A stretch of DNA of 64,000 nucleotides from Bradyrhizobium_A sp052115025. Its GTDB lineage: Bacteria > Pseudomonadota > Alphaproteobacteria > Rhizobiales > Xanthobacteraceae. The position numbers and the translations under genes were made by a program. The stretch lies in the NCBI RefSeq assembly GCF_052115025.1, contig NZ_JBFRFW010000007.1, forward strand, positions 1 to 64,000, given 5' to 3'. The notes below the pieces were generated by a model, which saw nothing but the letters and a program-made list of their open reading frames with translations, searched no databases and had not been told where the DNA came from. Positions 8,147 through 16,337 of this stretch are shown in pieces; within the stretch, counting starts at the first letter, position 1; each line of letters begins with the position of its first letter.

Positions 8147-9010
8147 TCATCCGACCGGAAGTCGCTCCGCCTTGAGCCAGCGGCGCCGCAGCAGCGAGAC
8201 CTTTCGCTCGCTCTCGACATCTACGGCTGAGTAGACGACAAGCCGGAGACCCGGCAATTCCTCGAGCAGGAAAGTGCTCTGCTCGAGCTCCATACGGCCC
8301 ACACCGTGCACATCGAAGCGCTTGGTCTTGTTGCCACGACGACTGACGTCCTGTTCTGGCCACCAGCGATAGAACTCGTGGCTCGCGCGCTGCAGCCGCT
8401 CGATCAGTTGCACAAACGCTGGATCGTCGCGATGCCGCCCAAATTCGACGCGAAATCGGGCCAGCATTGCACGTGCATCGGTTTCCCAATCAGGAATCGC
8501 TGCGCGATGCGCTGGACTGGCGAAAACCAGCCACAGCATGTTGCGGTCCTCTGCGGGCAGTTTGGCAAGGTCACCAAACACCGCGGACAGCGCCGTATTC
8601 CAGGCGACCACCTGCATCGATGCAGTCGCGAAGTAAGCCGGACCTGATACGGCTTCAAGCATGCGTTGCAAGGACGGCGAGACCTCGGCTGGCAACACTG
8701 CTCCCACTGGAGGCGGCCGGTCGTGCGCCAGCATGAAAAGATGGGCCCGCTCGGTCGCATCCAGCCGCAATGCCTGCGCAACCCGGTCAAGAAAATGGCT
8801 GGAGACGTCGATGTCGCGGCCCTGCTCCAGCCACGTATACCAGGCGACACCAACACCCGCGAGATGCGAGACCTCCTCGCGGCGGAGCCCTGGCGTCCGC
8901 CGCCGTGGCGTCGCGGGCAAGCCAACATCCGTGGGCGAAAGACGCGCACGGCGGCTTCTGAGAAAGGCGGCCAGTTGCTCACGCGCCGGCCTGCGGCTGC
9001 GAATGGTCAT
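8147..9010 (-). CDS. XRE-type regulator with MmyB-like ligand-binding domain
   Basis: This 287-residue protein has an N-terminal XRE helix-turn-helix (about residues 10-75, with TPGLRREEVSHLAGVGVAWY and LEQGRDIDVS) and a C-terminal MmyB-like domain with the motif PAYFATASMQVVAWNTALSA. This class binds fatty-acid-like or other small ligands and usually represses a divergent gene. The ATG at 9010 follows AGGATCGCA; an in-frame GTG at 9028 is possible. It is divergent from an MFS exporter at 9123, its likely target. It ends only three bases after the permease stop, close to the duplication boundary. Confidence 0.85.
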   Translation of the reverse strand: MTIRSRRPAREQLAAFLRSRRARLSPTDVGLPATPRRRTPGLRREEVSHLAGVGVAWYTWLEQGRDIDVSSHFLDRVAQALRLDATERAHLFMLAHDRPPPVGAVLPAEVSPSLQRMLEAVSGPAYFATASMQVVAWNTALSAVFGDLAKLPAEDRNMLWLVFASPAHRAAIPDWETDARAMLARFRVEFGRHRDDPAFVQLIERLQRASHEFYRWWPEQDVSRRGNKTKRFDVHGVGRMELEQSTFLLEELPGLRLVVYSAVDVESERKVSLLRRRWLKAERLPVG

Positions 9011-9122
9011 TGCGATCCTGATACTCACTATACCCGGATAAAGTGCTCTCTGGTCGAATGATAGATCAAAGCACGATCATGCGCACGACGATCAACGACA
9101 ACCGACCGCAAAGGCGATCGCC

Positions 9123-10574
9123 GTGCACCGCAACAGCCAAAGCCAGACCACCGAAGATCTGCGTCTAGACATCCGCGGCCTCACCGCGCTGCTGTGCGGC
9201 GTGTTTCTCGCCGTCTCCAGCGCGTTCATTGTCAATGTCGCGCTTCCCGGCATCCGACGGGATTTCGAGGCGACCGCTGCGCACGTCTCCGCGGTCGTTG
9301 CCTGCTATGGTCTGGCCTACGCCATGATGCTCATCACAGGGGGCCGCCTCGGCGATCTCTACGGGCGTCGACGCCTGTTTATCGTCGGCCTCGCCGGCTT
9401 CAGCGCGACCTCGTTGATGTGTGGGCTCGCCCCTACGATCGGCAGCCTGATCGCCGCCCGCATCGGACAGGGTCTCTTCGCCGCGCTCATGTATCCTCAG
9501 GTCCTCTCCATCATCCGCGTCGCCGCAGCGGACGAACTGGCACGGACGCGTGGCTTCGCCGCCTTCGGCGTCACGCTCGGCCTGTCGGGGATCGCCGGCC
9601 CCTTGATCGGCGGAGCGTTGATCACCACCGATATCCTTGGTTTTGGCTGGCGCATGATCTTCCTCGCGGTCGTGCCGGTTGGCGTCATCACCTGCGCCAC
9701 GGCCTGGCGGTTCATACCGGAGACGCGCGACGCCACCGCCTCGGAACTCGATATCAGCGGAGCGCTGCTGTGCACCGCCGCGCTGGGCTTGCTGCTGTAT
9801 CCACTGATCGCCGGCCCGACTCTCGGCTGGCCACGCTGGACCGTCGCGATGCTGGCTGCCGGCATCGCCCTGCTCGGCATTGCCGGACACGATCAACGCC
9901 GCAAGTCGCGGGCCGGCGGCTCTCCGCTGATCGCGCTGGCGCTGTTCACCAACACCGCCTTCACGGCAGGCACGATTATCGCCGGGTTACTGCATGCCAC
10001 GCTCGTCGGATTCCTGTTCGTGCTGACCCTGCACCTCCAGACCGGACTTGGTTGCACGCCCTGGCAAGCGGCCCTGTTCACCGCGCCGACACCGGCGGCG
10101 TTTCTCGTCACGTCGGTGGTCGCAAGCCGTCTTGCCGCGCGTCTCGACGCTGGTGTCACGATGATGTTCGGCGCCGTCGGCATGGCCGTCGGCTACGCCG
10201 CCTGCGCCGCCGTCACCATGATGCAGACGGCCGCCGCCGCCTGGACGCTTGTTCCCGCACTCGCCATCGTCGGCGCGGGCCAGGGCCTGCTCCTTCCCCA
10301 GTTGCTGAATGTGTCGCTCGGAAGCGTGTCGCGGACGCAGGCCGGCTCGGCCTCCGGCCTGATCGCGACGGCCCAGCAGATCGGAGGCGCATTCGGCGTC
10401 GCAGCAGCCGGCATTCTGTACTTTGGCCTGTCTCGCCCCACCGCGGGAGCTGCCGACCATGCGTCCGCGTTTGCGCTGAGCCTCGCCTCCGACGTGGTCG
10501 TGAGCGCGATCATCATTGGATTGCTCCCGATCCTGTCCAGCGGGCTCTCGGCGTCCGCGCGACCATCCCGCTGA
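9123..10574 (+). CDS. MFS drug exporter (DHA2, 14-helix type)
   Basis: This 483-residue protein has about 14 predicted membrane helices, the motif-A loop GGRLGDLYGRRRLF after helix 2 and a motif-C-like glycine-rich helix (LGLSGIAGPLIGG). These place it among the EmrB/QacA multidrug:proton antiporters. It begins with GTG. It is followed 19 bases later by a SnoaL-like gene and lies opposite an XRE/MmyB regulator, forming a compact three-gene cassette. It probably exports a toxic or signalling compound; the substrate is unknown. Confidence 0.87.
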   Translation: MHRNSQSQTTEDLRLDIRGLTALLCGVFLAVSSAFIVNVALPGIRRDFEATAAHVSAVVACYGLAYAMMLITGGRLGDLYGRRRLFIVGLAGFSATSLMCGLAPTIGSLIAARIGQGLFAALMYPQVLSIIRVAAADELARTRGFAAFGVTLGLSGIAGPLIGGALITTDILGFGWRMIFLAVVPVGVITCATAWRFIPETRDATASELDISGALLCTAALGLLLYPLIAGPTLGWPRWTVAMLAAGIALLGIAGHDQRRKSRAGGSPLIALALFTNTAFTAGTIIAGLLHATLVGFLFVLTLHLQTGLGCTPWQAALFTAPTPAAFLVTSVVASRLAARLDAGVTMMFGAVGMAVGYAACAAVTMMQTAAAAWTLVPALAIVGAGQGLLLPQLLNVSLGSVSRTQAGSASGLIATAQQIGGAFGVAAAGILYFGLSRPTAGAADHASAFALSLASDVVVSAIIIGLLPILSSGLSASARPSR

Positions 10575-10593
10575 GCCTCACCAGGAGACCGCC

Positions 10594-11061
10594 ATGCAAG
10601 ACACGACAAGCATTCGATCCCGCTTTCTCGATTTCCGCGAGCGGCTGTACATACGGCATGACCTTGGAGCCGTGGACGAATACGTTCATCCGTTGTTTCG
10701 CAGCCACAGCGACAACATCGCGCCGGTGTTCGCGGCCTACCGCGCGTCCCGGCCGTCAGATCCGGAGCCTCTCGACATGCGGCCGGCCTACAAGCTGTTC
10801 GTCACTGCATTCCATGTCGGCCTTCCCGACCTGCAACCTGTCCACACGGATATCGTGGTCGAAGCTCAACAGCTCATGGCCATGACCCGATGGTCCGGCA
10901 CCCACCTCGGCCCGTTTCGTGGTCTCGCCGCCACTGGCAAGACCTTGCATTTCGCGACGGCCGACCTCTACCAGTTGCGCGACGGACTGCTCGCCGAGCA
11001 CTGGGACATCGCCGATGCCCTCGACGCCTGGACGACGCTCGGCCTCGTCCAGCGCATCTGA
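10594..11061 (+). CDS. SnoaL-like / NTF2-fold polyketide-cyclase family protein
   Basis: This 155-residue protein resembles the SnoaL-like ester cyclase branch of the NTF2 superfamily, with a cone-shaped fold. Supporting stretches are DEYVHPLFRSHS near residue 30, TDIVVEAQQLMAMTRWSGTH in the middle and ATADLYQLRDGLLAEHWDIA near the end. Members act as cyclases, isomerases or hydrolases on small hydrophobic substrates; the activity here cannot be named. CCAGGAGACC gives a good ribosome site. The gene is in an operon with the MFS exporter, suggesting modification and export of the same compound. Confidence 0.7.
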   Translation: MQDTTSIRSRFLDFRERLYIRHDLGAVDEYVHPLFRSHSDNIAPVFAAYRASRPSDPEPLDMRPAYKLFVTAFHVGLPDLQPVHTDIVVEAQQLMAMTRWSGTHLGPFRGLAATGKTLHFATADLYQLRDGLLAEHWDIADALDAWTTLGLVQRI

Positions 11062-11105
11062 TCGCATTCAGCCGGCGGCTGCGACGTGCAATTGCATCGT
11101 CGCAC

Positions 11106-11196
11106 CGCCAGCACGAGGCCATCGATGACGCAAGCGACATGGCGCAGCATCGCGCTGTCGAGCACGGCGAACACCGCACCGCGATCGTAGCTGCCG
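11106..11196 (-). pseudogene. Remnant of the pyridoxamine-oxidase-like gene
   Basis: About 80 bases (11117-11196) match 14362-14441 inside the intact gene with only a few differences, covering the peptide AVFAVLDSAMLRHVACVIDG. The piece to its left, LVLA, matches 14217-14235 of the intact gene. The missing part between them is bounded in the intact gene by two copies of GGCCGTCGA (14227-14235 and 14362-14370), consistent with a slippage deletion. At its right end the fragment is fused directly to a permease fragment. Confidence 0.75.
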
Positions 11197-11724
11197 CTGA
11201 CATTTTCGGGCCTGATCGTCGCCTACGGCTTCATCCTGCTGCTGGGCCGCGCCGGCTTTGTCACGCTGCTGCTCGCCGAGCTCGGCTTCGATCCCGCGGT
11301 GACCGGCGCCTTCATCTTCTCGCCCATTGGCCTCGGGCTCGCCTACTCCTATTACCTCGTGCCGCGCGTGGTGCTGATCGTGCTGCCGGCGATCAGCAAC
11401 TTGGACCGCAGCCAGCTTGCGGCGGCGCGCTCGCTCGGCGCCGGCGCGTTCCGTGCCGTGATCGAGGTGATGCTGCCGCAGATCCTGCCGAGCCTCGTCG
11501 CCGCATTCTGCCTGACCTCGGCGGTCGCCGTCGGCGCCTACGGCACCGCGCTGGCCCTTGTCGGCACCCAGGTCAACATCCTGCCGCTCGTGCTCTACAG
11601 CAAGATCTCCGAGACCGGCACCGACCTCGCCGCCGCCTCCGCCGCATCGCTCGTGCTGGTAGCGATCTGCGCCTGCATCGTTGCGCTCGGCGAGGCGATC
11701 AGGCCCGCGGGGAAGAGGGAGTAG
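11197..11724 (+). pseudogene. 5'-truncated copy of the PotB-like permease
   Basis: The frame LTFSGLIVAYGFILLLGRAG and all that follows to the TAG at 11722 repeats the C-terminal 175 or so residues of the permease at 7319-8143. Only a few residues differ (for example SNLDRS for SNFDRS, CLTSAV for CLTAAV, TDLAAAS for TDLPAAS). Many third positions differ, so this is a diverged allele rather than a fresh copy. The first three membrane helices and the start are missing. A short ORF from the ATG at 11299 exists but is unlikely to give a working channel. Confidence 0.85.
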
Positions 11725-11891
11725 CACAACGGCCGCAATTCGATTGTCGCGTAGGCCTACGACGAGGATCCGAGCGTTAGAAGTCTCATGCAGTTTGCTC
11801 TACAAGTGGGGTGCAAGGACGATCTTTTGGCTCTGAGTACTTGGAAAAGCCTAGCTCACTCTACCTTCGTGTGGGTACAGATCAGTACAGC
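11725..11891. other. Left border of the defence cassette
   Basis: Base composition changes here from GC-rich to distinctly AT-richer after about 11780, marking the left edge of the minus-strand cassette. A small palindrome GTAGGCCTAC is at 11752-11761. I see no attachment site, tRNA or terminal inverted repeat. Confidence 0.35.
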
Positions 11892-12170
11892 TCAAGCGTC
11901 GCGCTCCACTACCTCAGCTATAAGGGGCAGATACCTCCTTACTTGTTCGCGATCACTCTCCTTCTCCGCGTCAGTCAGATCCACATAGGAAGTCGCAAGC
12001 TGCTTCTCCCATCGCTGAACAAGCTGCACGGGCATCAGCAGCGAACCATCCGACTGTCTTATACACTTGCTGTGCAAGTATCTCTGCCAATGCGACCATC
12101 GCTCATGTTCGATCGCGGCGAGACGCTCTATCAGATCTTCTAACCTCTTGGTAACGTCATTTTCCTTCAT
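11892..12170 (-). CDS. Small RyR-like protein of the TIR-caspase cassette
   Basis: This 92-residue protein is helical and charged. It has an HERWSHWQRYL stretch (residues 22-32) and an LTDAEKESDR motif (65-74), followed by a short helix ending LPLI. The EKExDR element recalls the RyR domain, which in bacteria is seen in nucleotide-signalled defence systems; proteins of similar layout also occur in phages. This family call is tentative. Its ATG overlaps the caspase stop as ATGA, so it is the third gene of the same transcript and is translationally coupled. A sensor, adaptor or regulator role is possible but unproven. Confidence 0.6.
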   Translation of the reverse strand: MKENDVTKRLEDLIERLAAIEHERWSHWQRYLHSKCIRQSDGSLLMPVQLVQRWEKQLATSYVDLTDAEKESDREQVRRYLPLIAEVVERDA

Positions 12171-13120
12171 AGGAGACCAGCTATCGCAAGGCGCCGATAA
12201 TGCTCACCGAGCGCGGTTAGCTTCATCGTCTTGCTCTCCACAGCCGCATGATATGGATGCTGCGCGCCCACCGGTACGGCCAAGTTCACTCGGTTGTACT
12301 TTTGCAAGATAGAGAAAATCGGCGTCTTTTCTGGATCAGCGTCCGGATGTTCCGGCTCGTAGCCTGGATCAAGCTGAAACTCGCATCCAGGCTGAGGAAA
12401 AAATTCTGCTATGCGGCGCAGATCCGCTGGGGGTATGGGTGACTGCACCTTACGAAGGGATATGAACCCTTTCACATTTGTCTTGAAAACTGGTCGTTGG
12501 CTCCAGCTGCCCAGCGACTGATCAACGTGCGCATAGACGCTTCCCGGCGTAACTTCTCCGACTAAGTTCGCCGCAGCACCACCAAGTGCATCCACTAAAA
12601 GTCCGGTAAATAAACCGCCACCGTTGGCCTCCACAGCATACTGATCCTTGGTAGACGCCGTCAGAATCGTCATGCCATCGGCAATTTCTGAGATTTGCTT
12701 ATTCGTATGACTGTCGCCGAGCGCTCCACTATGACAGCTGTCGAGAACAATGATTTTGTTTCGAGCAGGACTTTCGTTTGCAAAAGTCATGATTTCAGAA
12801 AGCGGAATACCGTCGTCGCCTGTCTTACAATCGCCAGCGCAGAGATAGCCACCCGTAGTCTCGATGTGACCATGTCCAGCGAAGTAAAAAAGGCTCACGT
12901 CGGTATCGCCAACAAAAAGCTCTCGGATGGCCTGCTTTAGTCCAACGCGCGTTATGACGTCTGTCGGGCCTGTTCCTGCGACAATCCTTGTACCGAAATT
13001 TACCGAGCCGTCTGCGTGACGGTCTAGCATTGCCTTTACCGCGTGCGCGTCATTCACACATCCGCTCAAACGCCCGATATGCTCATAGTGATCAATGCCG
13101 ACAATCAGAGCTTTCCGCAT
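12167..13120 (-). CDS. Caspase-like protease (C14 family), type IV Thoeris effector-like
   Basis: This 317-residue protein begins directly with a caspase-fold strand (KALIVGIDHY) and carries the catalytic dyad: His83 in YFAGHGH and Cys129 in VLDSCHSG. The caspase domain covers about residues 1-225. The C-terminal part (about 235-317) contains a KYNRVNLAVPVG stretch and a conserved-looking LTALGEHYRRL tail, probably a ligand- or substrate-recognition region. In type IV Thoeris such a protease is activated by a TIR-made cyclic ADP-ribose isomer and degrades cell proteins. It starts 15 bases after the TIR gene stop and overlaps the next gene by four bases. GC content is lower than in flanking genes, which suggests acquisition. 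Confidence 0.88.
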   Translation of the reverse strand: MRKALIVGIDHYEHIGRLSGCVNDAHAVKAMLDRHADGSVNFGTRIVAGTGPTDVITRVGLKQAIRELFVGDTDVSLFYFAGHGHIETTGGYLCAGDCKTGDDGIPLSEIMTFANESPARNKIIVLDSCHSGALGDSHTNKQISEIADGMTILTASTKDQYAVEANGGGLFTGLLVDALGGAAANLVGEVTPGSVYAHVDQSLGSWSQRPVFKTNVKGFISLRKVQSPIPPADLRRIAEFFPQPGCEFQLDPGYEPEHPDADPEKTPIFSILQKYNRVNLAVPVGAQHPYHAAVESKTMKLTALGEHYRRLAIAGLL

Positions 13121-13135
13121 GCGCTACTCCAGCGC

Positions 13136-13504
13136 TCAGAGAGAATCGATCCAGTCTTTGATGTTGTCCCACGTCCACACCATAGTATTGACGCCATCGA
13201 TCTTCGTTCTGTCGTCCTTATACGCCCAAATGCCGCGAATTTTTTTCTTCTCCTCTTGAGCGCATTTGATCTCCCATTTCTGGCCACTAGAAGTGGATGA
13301 GTTCGCGCTGACGATGACAAGAACACCATCGGATCGAAGAATGCGCGTTCGAACCTTTTTCTTCCATTCTTCTTCATACGCTTCCTTCACCGACATATCG
13401 GTGTATTCAAAAGCCGTTTTCGTATGGAGAGACTGTCCTTTGATCAAATCGCGGATTTTTTCATCTTCGATAGCAAACGCTACAAAAATCACTTTATTCG
13501 CCAT
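13136..13504 (-). CDS. thsB: TIR-like (MTH538/ThsB type) domain protein
   Basis: This 122-residue single-domain protein has the ThsB-like TIR pattern: a first strand KVIFVAFAIED, a central RSDGVLVIVSANSST strand and loop (57-71), and KWEIKCAQEEKKKIRGIW (76-93). Glu78 in the WEI motif is the likely catalytic glutamate. ThsB proteins sense phage and convert NAD into a cyclic ADP-ribose signal. The start at 13504 follows AAGGAAGATAGCT. It is the first gene of a three-gene minus-strand operon with a caspase-like protease, the gene pair that defines type IV Thoeris. The symbol reflects the family, not proven activity. Confidence 0.82.
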   Translation of the reverse strand: MANKVIFVAFAIEDEKIRDLIKGQSLHTKTAFEYTDMSVKEAYEEEWKKKVRTRILRSDGVLVIVSANSSTSSGQKWEIKCAQEEKKKIRGIWAYKDDRTKIDGVNTMVWTWDNIKDWIDSL

Positions 13505-13546
13505 AGCTATCTTCCTTTGAATACAAAATAGAGAAGCAATCAACGC

Positions 13547-13574
13547 ACTATAGCGGTTCCCTAGAGTTTGCCAA
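13547..13574 (-). promoter_or_regulatory. Sigma-70-type promoter of the TIR-caspase operon
   Basis: On the minus strand, TTGGCA (13574-13569) and TATAGT (13552-13547) are separated by 16 bases. They sit 43 bases upstream of the TIR start. Both boxes are close to consensus, so the cassette may be expressed constitutively. Confidence 0.5.
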
Positions 13575-13792
13575 TTCTGCTCCGCCGCTCTCTGCGAACG
13601 CAGACCTCAGGGGCCAACAAAGGCGCCTACCCGGCGTTGGAGAGACACACAGAAGCGACGGACGAGCTCACCACTAAGCTGGAGGTAAGCGGTGGACATA
13701 TACGAATAGATTCAGCAACATCGGGATACCGTGGACAGTGATGTAGTTCGCGCACCATCAGAACCATCTCTGCGAAGCGAATTTACCAAATC

Positions 13793-14518
13793 TTATGGCT
13801 CATTCTTCCGCATCGCCTCACCAAACACCTCATCCAACCTCTCACCCTCGCGATATCCCGCCAGTCCCTCCGGCCGCGTGACGCCGGGCAACAGCCGCGG
13901 ACATGGTTCGTCGGCGCCGACGACGGTGCGCACCGGGATGACGCCGGCCCACACCGGGAAATCATAATCCTCCTCGTCATCGCCGACGCCTTTGGCGCGG
14001 GACTTCACGGAGGCATCGTCGATGAGCATGGCGATGACGGTCGTCGCCTTGATCTCCTGCTCGGTGGTCGGCCGCAGCGTTGCGGCGCGGCCGGGATAGA
14101 AGCGGTCGACGAGACCGTTGAGGGCGCGCGCCTTCGCGTCGGCATCATCGACGATGCGCGCGGTGCCGAAGCACATCGCCGAGCGGTAGTTGACGGAGTG
14201 GTTGAAGCCAGAGCGCGCCAGCACCAGGCCGTCGAGATGCGACACCGTGAGGCACGCCGGCGTGCCGGCGCGCAGATGGCGCAGCATCCGGCTGGCGGAC
14301 GAGCCGTGCCAGTAGAGCAGGTCGTCCTCGCGCCAGTGAATGGTGGGCGTGCAGTAGGGCTGGCCGTCGATGACATAAGCGACATGGCACAGCATCGCGC
14401 TGTCGAGCACGGCGAACACGGCATCGCGATCGTAGCTGCCGCGCTCGTGGTAGCGCTTGAGGCGGTTGCGCTCGGTGGTCGGGAACGGCGCGGAGGTGGT
14501 CGGCGGGCTGTCGCTCAC
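13793..14518 (-). CDS. Pyridoxamine 5'-phosphate oxidase family (FMN-binding split-barrel) protein
   Basis: This 241-residue protein belongs to the PNPOx-like split-barrel family. Typical stretches are RGSYDRDAVFAVLDSAMLCH, DGQPYCTPTIHWRE and LYWHGSSASRMLRHL near the N terminus. Members bind FMN, F420 or heme; this subgroup is often annotated as nitroimidazole-resistance-like flavoproteins. Its reaction is unknown. The GTG at 14518 follows GAGGACAGAAGCC; an ATG at 14545 is in frame without a ribosome site. It is divergent from a MocR/PdxR regulator, its likely controller. A piece of this gene is repeated at 11106-11196. Confidence 0.8.
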   Translation of the reverse strand: MSDSPPTTSAPFPTTERNRLKRYHERGSYDRDAVFAVLDSAMLCHVAYVIDGQPYCTPTIHWREDDLLYWHGSSASRMLRHLRAGTPACLTVSHLDGLVLARSGFNHSVNYRSAMCFGTARIVDDADAKARALNGLVDRFYPGRAATLRPTTEQEIKATTVIAMLIDDASVKSRAKGVGDDEEDYDFPVWAGVIPVRTVVGADEPCPRLLPGVTRPEGLAGYREGERLDEVFGEAMRKNEP

Positions 14519-14573
14519 GGCTTCTGTCCTCGATCTGGCTTGCATCGTCAGGCTGGCAGGACCACTGTGCGCC

Positions 14574-16043
14574 ATGCCAATGGTTCGAAAAAGGACCAAT
14601 TCTCGATCAAAAACAGCGACCAATCCGCCGGACTGGTCGGCGCTGATGCCTGTGCTGCCGGGCGAAGGGCCGCGCGCGCGAGCGCTGTACCGCGCCATCC
14701 GCCAGCTGATCGAGGGCGGCCGCGTGCCGGCGGGCGCGAAGCTGCCGACGACGCGCGACCTCGCGCAGCGCCTGCGGCTGTCGCGCGCCGCCGCCGTTGC
14801 CGCGTTCGAGATGCTGGGCGCGGAAGGCTTCGTCGAGGCGCGCACCGGCGCCGGCACCTTCGTCGCGGCGCGGGTGCCGGACCTGTCGCAGGCGGTGCCG
14901 GCAACACCGGCGCGGCCATCGAAAAAGACGGCGCGCGCGGCGCCGCCGGCGGCAATGCCGCAGGCCTGCACCCTCGGCGTCGCGGTCTCCGATGCGCGCA
15001 CGCTGCAGATCTTCCGCCGCCTGCTGTCGCGCGACCTGATGCGGCCGCACCCCGACCATTTCCACTACGGCGACCCGCGCGGCAGCCGAGCCCTGCGCGA
15101 GGCCGTCGCGGCGTATCTCACGACGGCACGCGGCGTGCGCTGCCATGCCGAAGAGATCGTGCTGACCTCCGGCACCCAGCAGGGGCTCGATCTCGTCGCC
15201 CGCGCGGCGTTGAAGCCCGGCGACACCGCGTGGATCGAGGACCCCGGCTATCCGATGGCACGCGCGGCGCTGCTCGGCACCGGAGCGAAGCTCGCCGGCC
15301 TGCCAGTGGACGCGTCCGGCCTCGACATCGCGCAGGGCGCCTCACGGCCGGCGCGCCTCGTCTATGTCACGCCGTCCCATCAATTCCCGCTCGGCGTCAC
15401 CATGACCATGGCGCGCCGCCTCGCGCTGATCGAATGGGCGCAGCGCCACGACGCCTGGATCATCGAGGACGACTACGACAGCGAATTCCGCTACGCCGGC
15501 CCGCCGCTCACCGCGCTGCAGGGCATGGATGGCGGCGGCCGCGTCGCCTATCTCGGCACCTTCTCCAAGGTGCTGTTTCCCGGCCTGCGCGTCGGCTACG
15601 CGGTGCTGCCGGAGCCGCTGCTCGGCGCGGTGCTGGAGCTGCGCGCCCGCTCCGACCGCCATCCGCCGACGGTGATGGAGAATGCGCTGGCGGCGCTGAT
15701 CAGCGAGGGCCATTTCGCCGCCCACCTGCGCCGCGCCCGGCGCACGGTGCAGGCGGCGCGCGACACGCTGGTGGCGCAGCTGCAGGCCCATGCGAGCGAC
15801 CATCTCGCGGTGGCCGTGCCCGAGCAGGGCCTGCACCTCGTCGCGGCGCTCGACCATCCGCGGCGCGATACCGAGATCGTGACGGCGGCGGAGGCTTCCG
15901 GCGTCGCCGTGCGGGCGCTGTCGCCGATGTATCTCGATGCACCGGCACGGCAGGGGCTGGTGCTGGGATTCTCAGGGTTCAGTGTCGAGGCATTGCGGCG
16001 CGCAGCGCGGACGCTGGGCGAGGTGTTGCGGGCGGAGGAGTGA
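14574..16043 (+). CDS. MocR/PdxR family transcriptional regulator
   Basis: This 489-residue protein joins a GntR winged helix (about residues 30-100, with GAKLPTTRDLAQRLRLSRAA) to a fold-type I aminotransferase domain. The PLP lysine is Lys332 in LGTFSKVLFPGLRVGY. Such proteins use the aminotransferase part as a PLP sensor, often to control vitamin B6 or amino-compound genes. It is divergent from the pyridoxamine-oxidase-like gene, which fits a B6-related or flavin role. The start is at the first ATG beyond the opposing gene; an ATG nine bases later is also possible. Confidence 0.87.
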   Translation: MPMVRKRTNSRSKTATNPPDWSALMPVLPGEGPRARALYRAIRQLIEGGRVPAGAKLPTTRDLAQRLRLSRAAAVAAFEMLGAEGFVEARTGAGTFVAARVPDLSQAVPATPARPSKKTARAAPPAAMPQACTLGVAVSDARTLQIFRRLLSRDLMRPHPDHFHYGDPRGSRALREAVAAYLTTARGVRCHAEEIVLTSGTQQGLDLVARAALKPGDTAWIEDPGYPMARAALLGTGAKLAGLPVDASGLDIAQGASRPARLVYVTPSHQFPLGVTMTMARRLALIEWAQRHDAWIIEDDYDSEFRYAGPPLTALQGMDGGGRVAYLGTFSKVLFPGLRVGYAVLPEPLLGAVLELRARSDRHPPTVMENALAALISEGHFAAHLRRARRTVQAARDTLVAQLQAHASDHLAVAVPEQGLHLVAALDHPRRDTEIVTAAEASGVAVRALSPMYLDAPARQGLVLGFSGFSVEALRRAARTLGEVLRAEE

Positions 16044-16072
16044 GCGCGGCGATTTCCGGCGCGCGTGTCCCG

Positions 16073-16242
16073 TCATCCTGAGGTGCGCGCTCTTGCGCGC
16101 CTCGAAGGATGAACGGCCGCTGAGCTGCCGCCCGGGCCGTCGCCCTTCGAGGGCCATGCTCCGCACCACAAGTCGGGCTTGCCCGACTTGTGGCTTTCAA
16201 AGAACGCCCCGGCTAAAGCCGGGGCTATGCACCTCAGGGTGA
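16073..16242. repeat. Family A palindromic repeats, one with nested hairpins
   Basis: A simple unit at 16073-16115 has arms GTCATCC and GGATGAAC around GTGCGCGCTCTTGCGCGC. A second unit starts with CGCCCTTCGAGG (about 16140) and closes with CCTCAGGGTGAC (about 16231-16242). Two further hairpins are inserted between its arms: CCACAAGTCGGGC / GCCCGACTTGTGG (16166-16193) and GCCCCGGC / GCCGGGGC (16207-16226). Together with the next feature it fills most of the 16044-16526 gap; I see no gene there. Confidence 0.6.
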
Positions 16243-16337
16243 CGGATGACGACAATCAACGTCGGCGCTGTGCAGGAAAGCGAAGAAACCCGCAAGTCAG
16301 TGCGCTTGTGCGACGAACAAGCGCTTCCGCACCCTCT

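Noticed and set aside
9165..9896. 243-residue minus-strand ORF
   Set aside because: It is antisense to the DHA2 exporter, whose helices and motifs are clear.
11788..12143. Plus-strand ORFs across the left end of the defence cassette
   Set aside because: They are antisense to the coupled 92-residue gene, which has a better context (ATGA overlap with the caspase gene).
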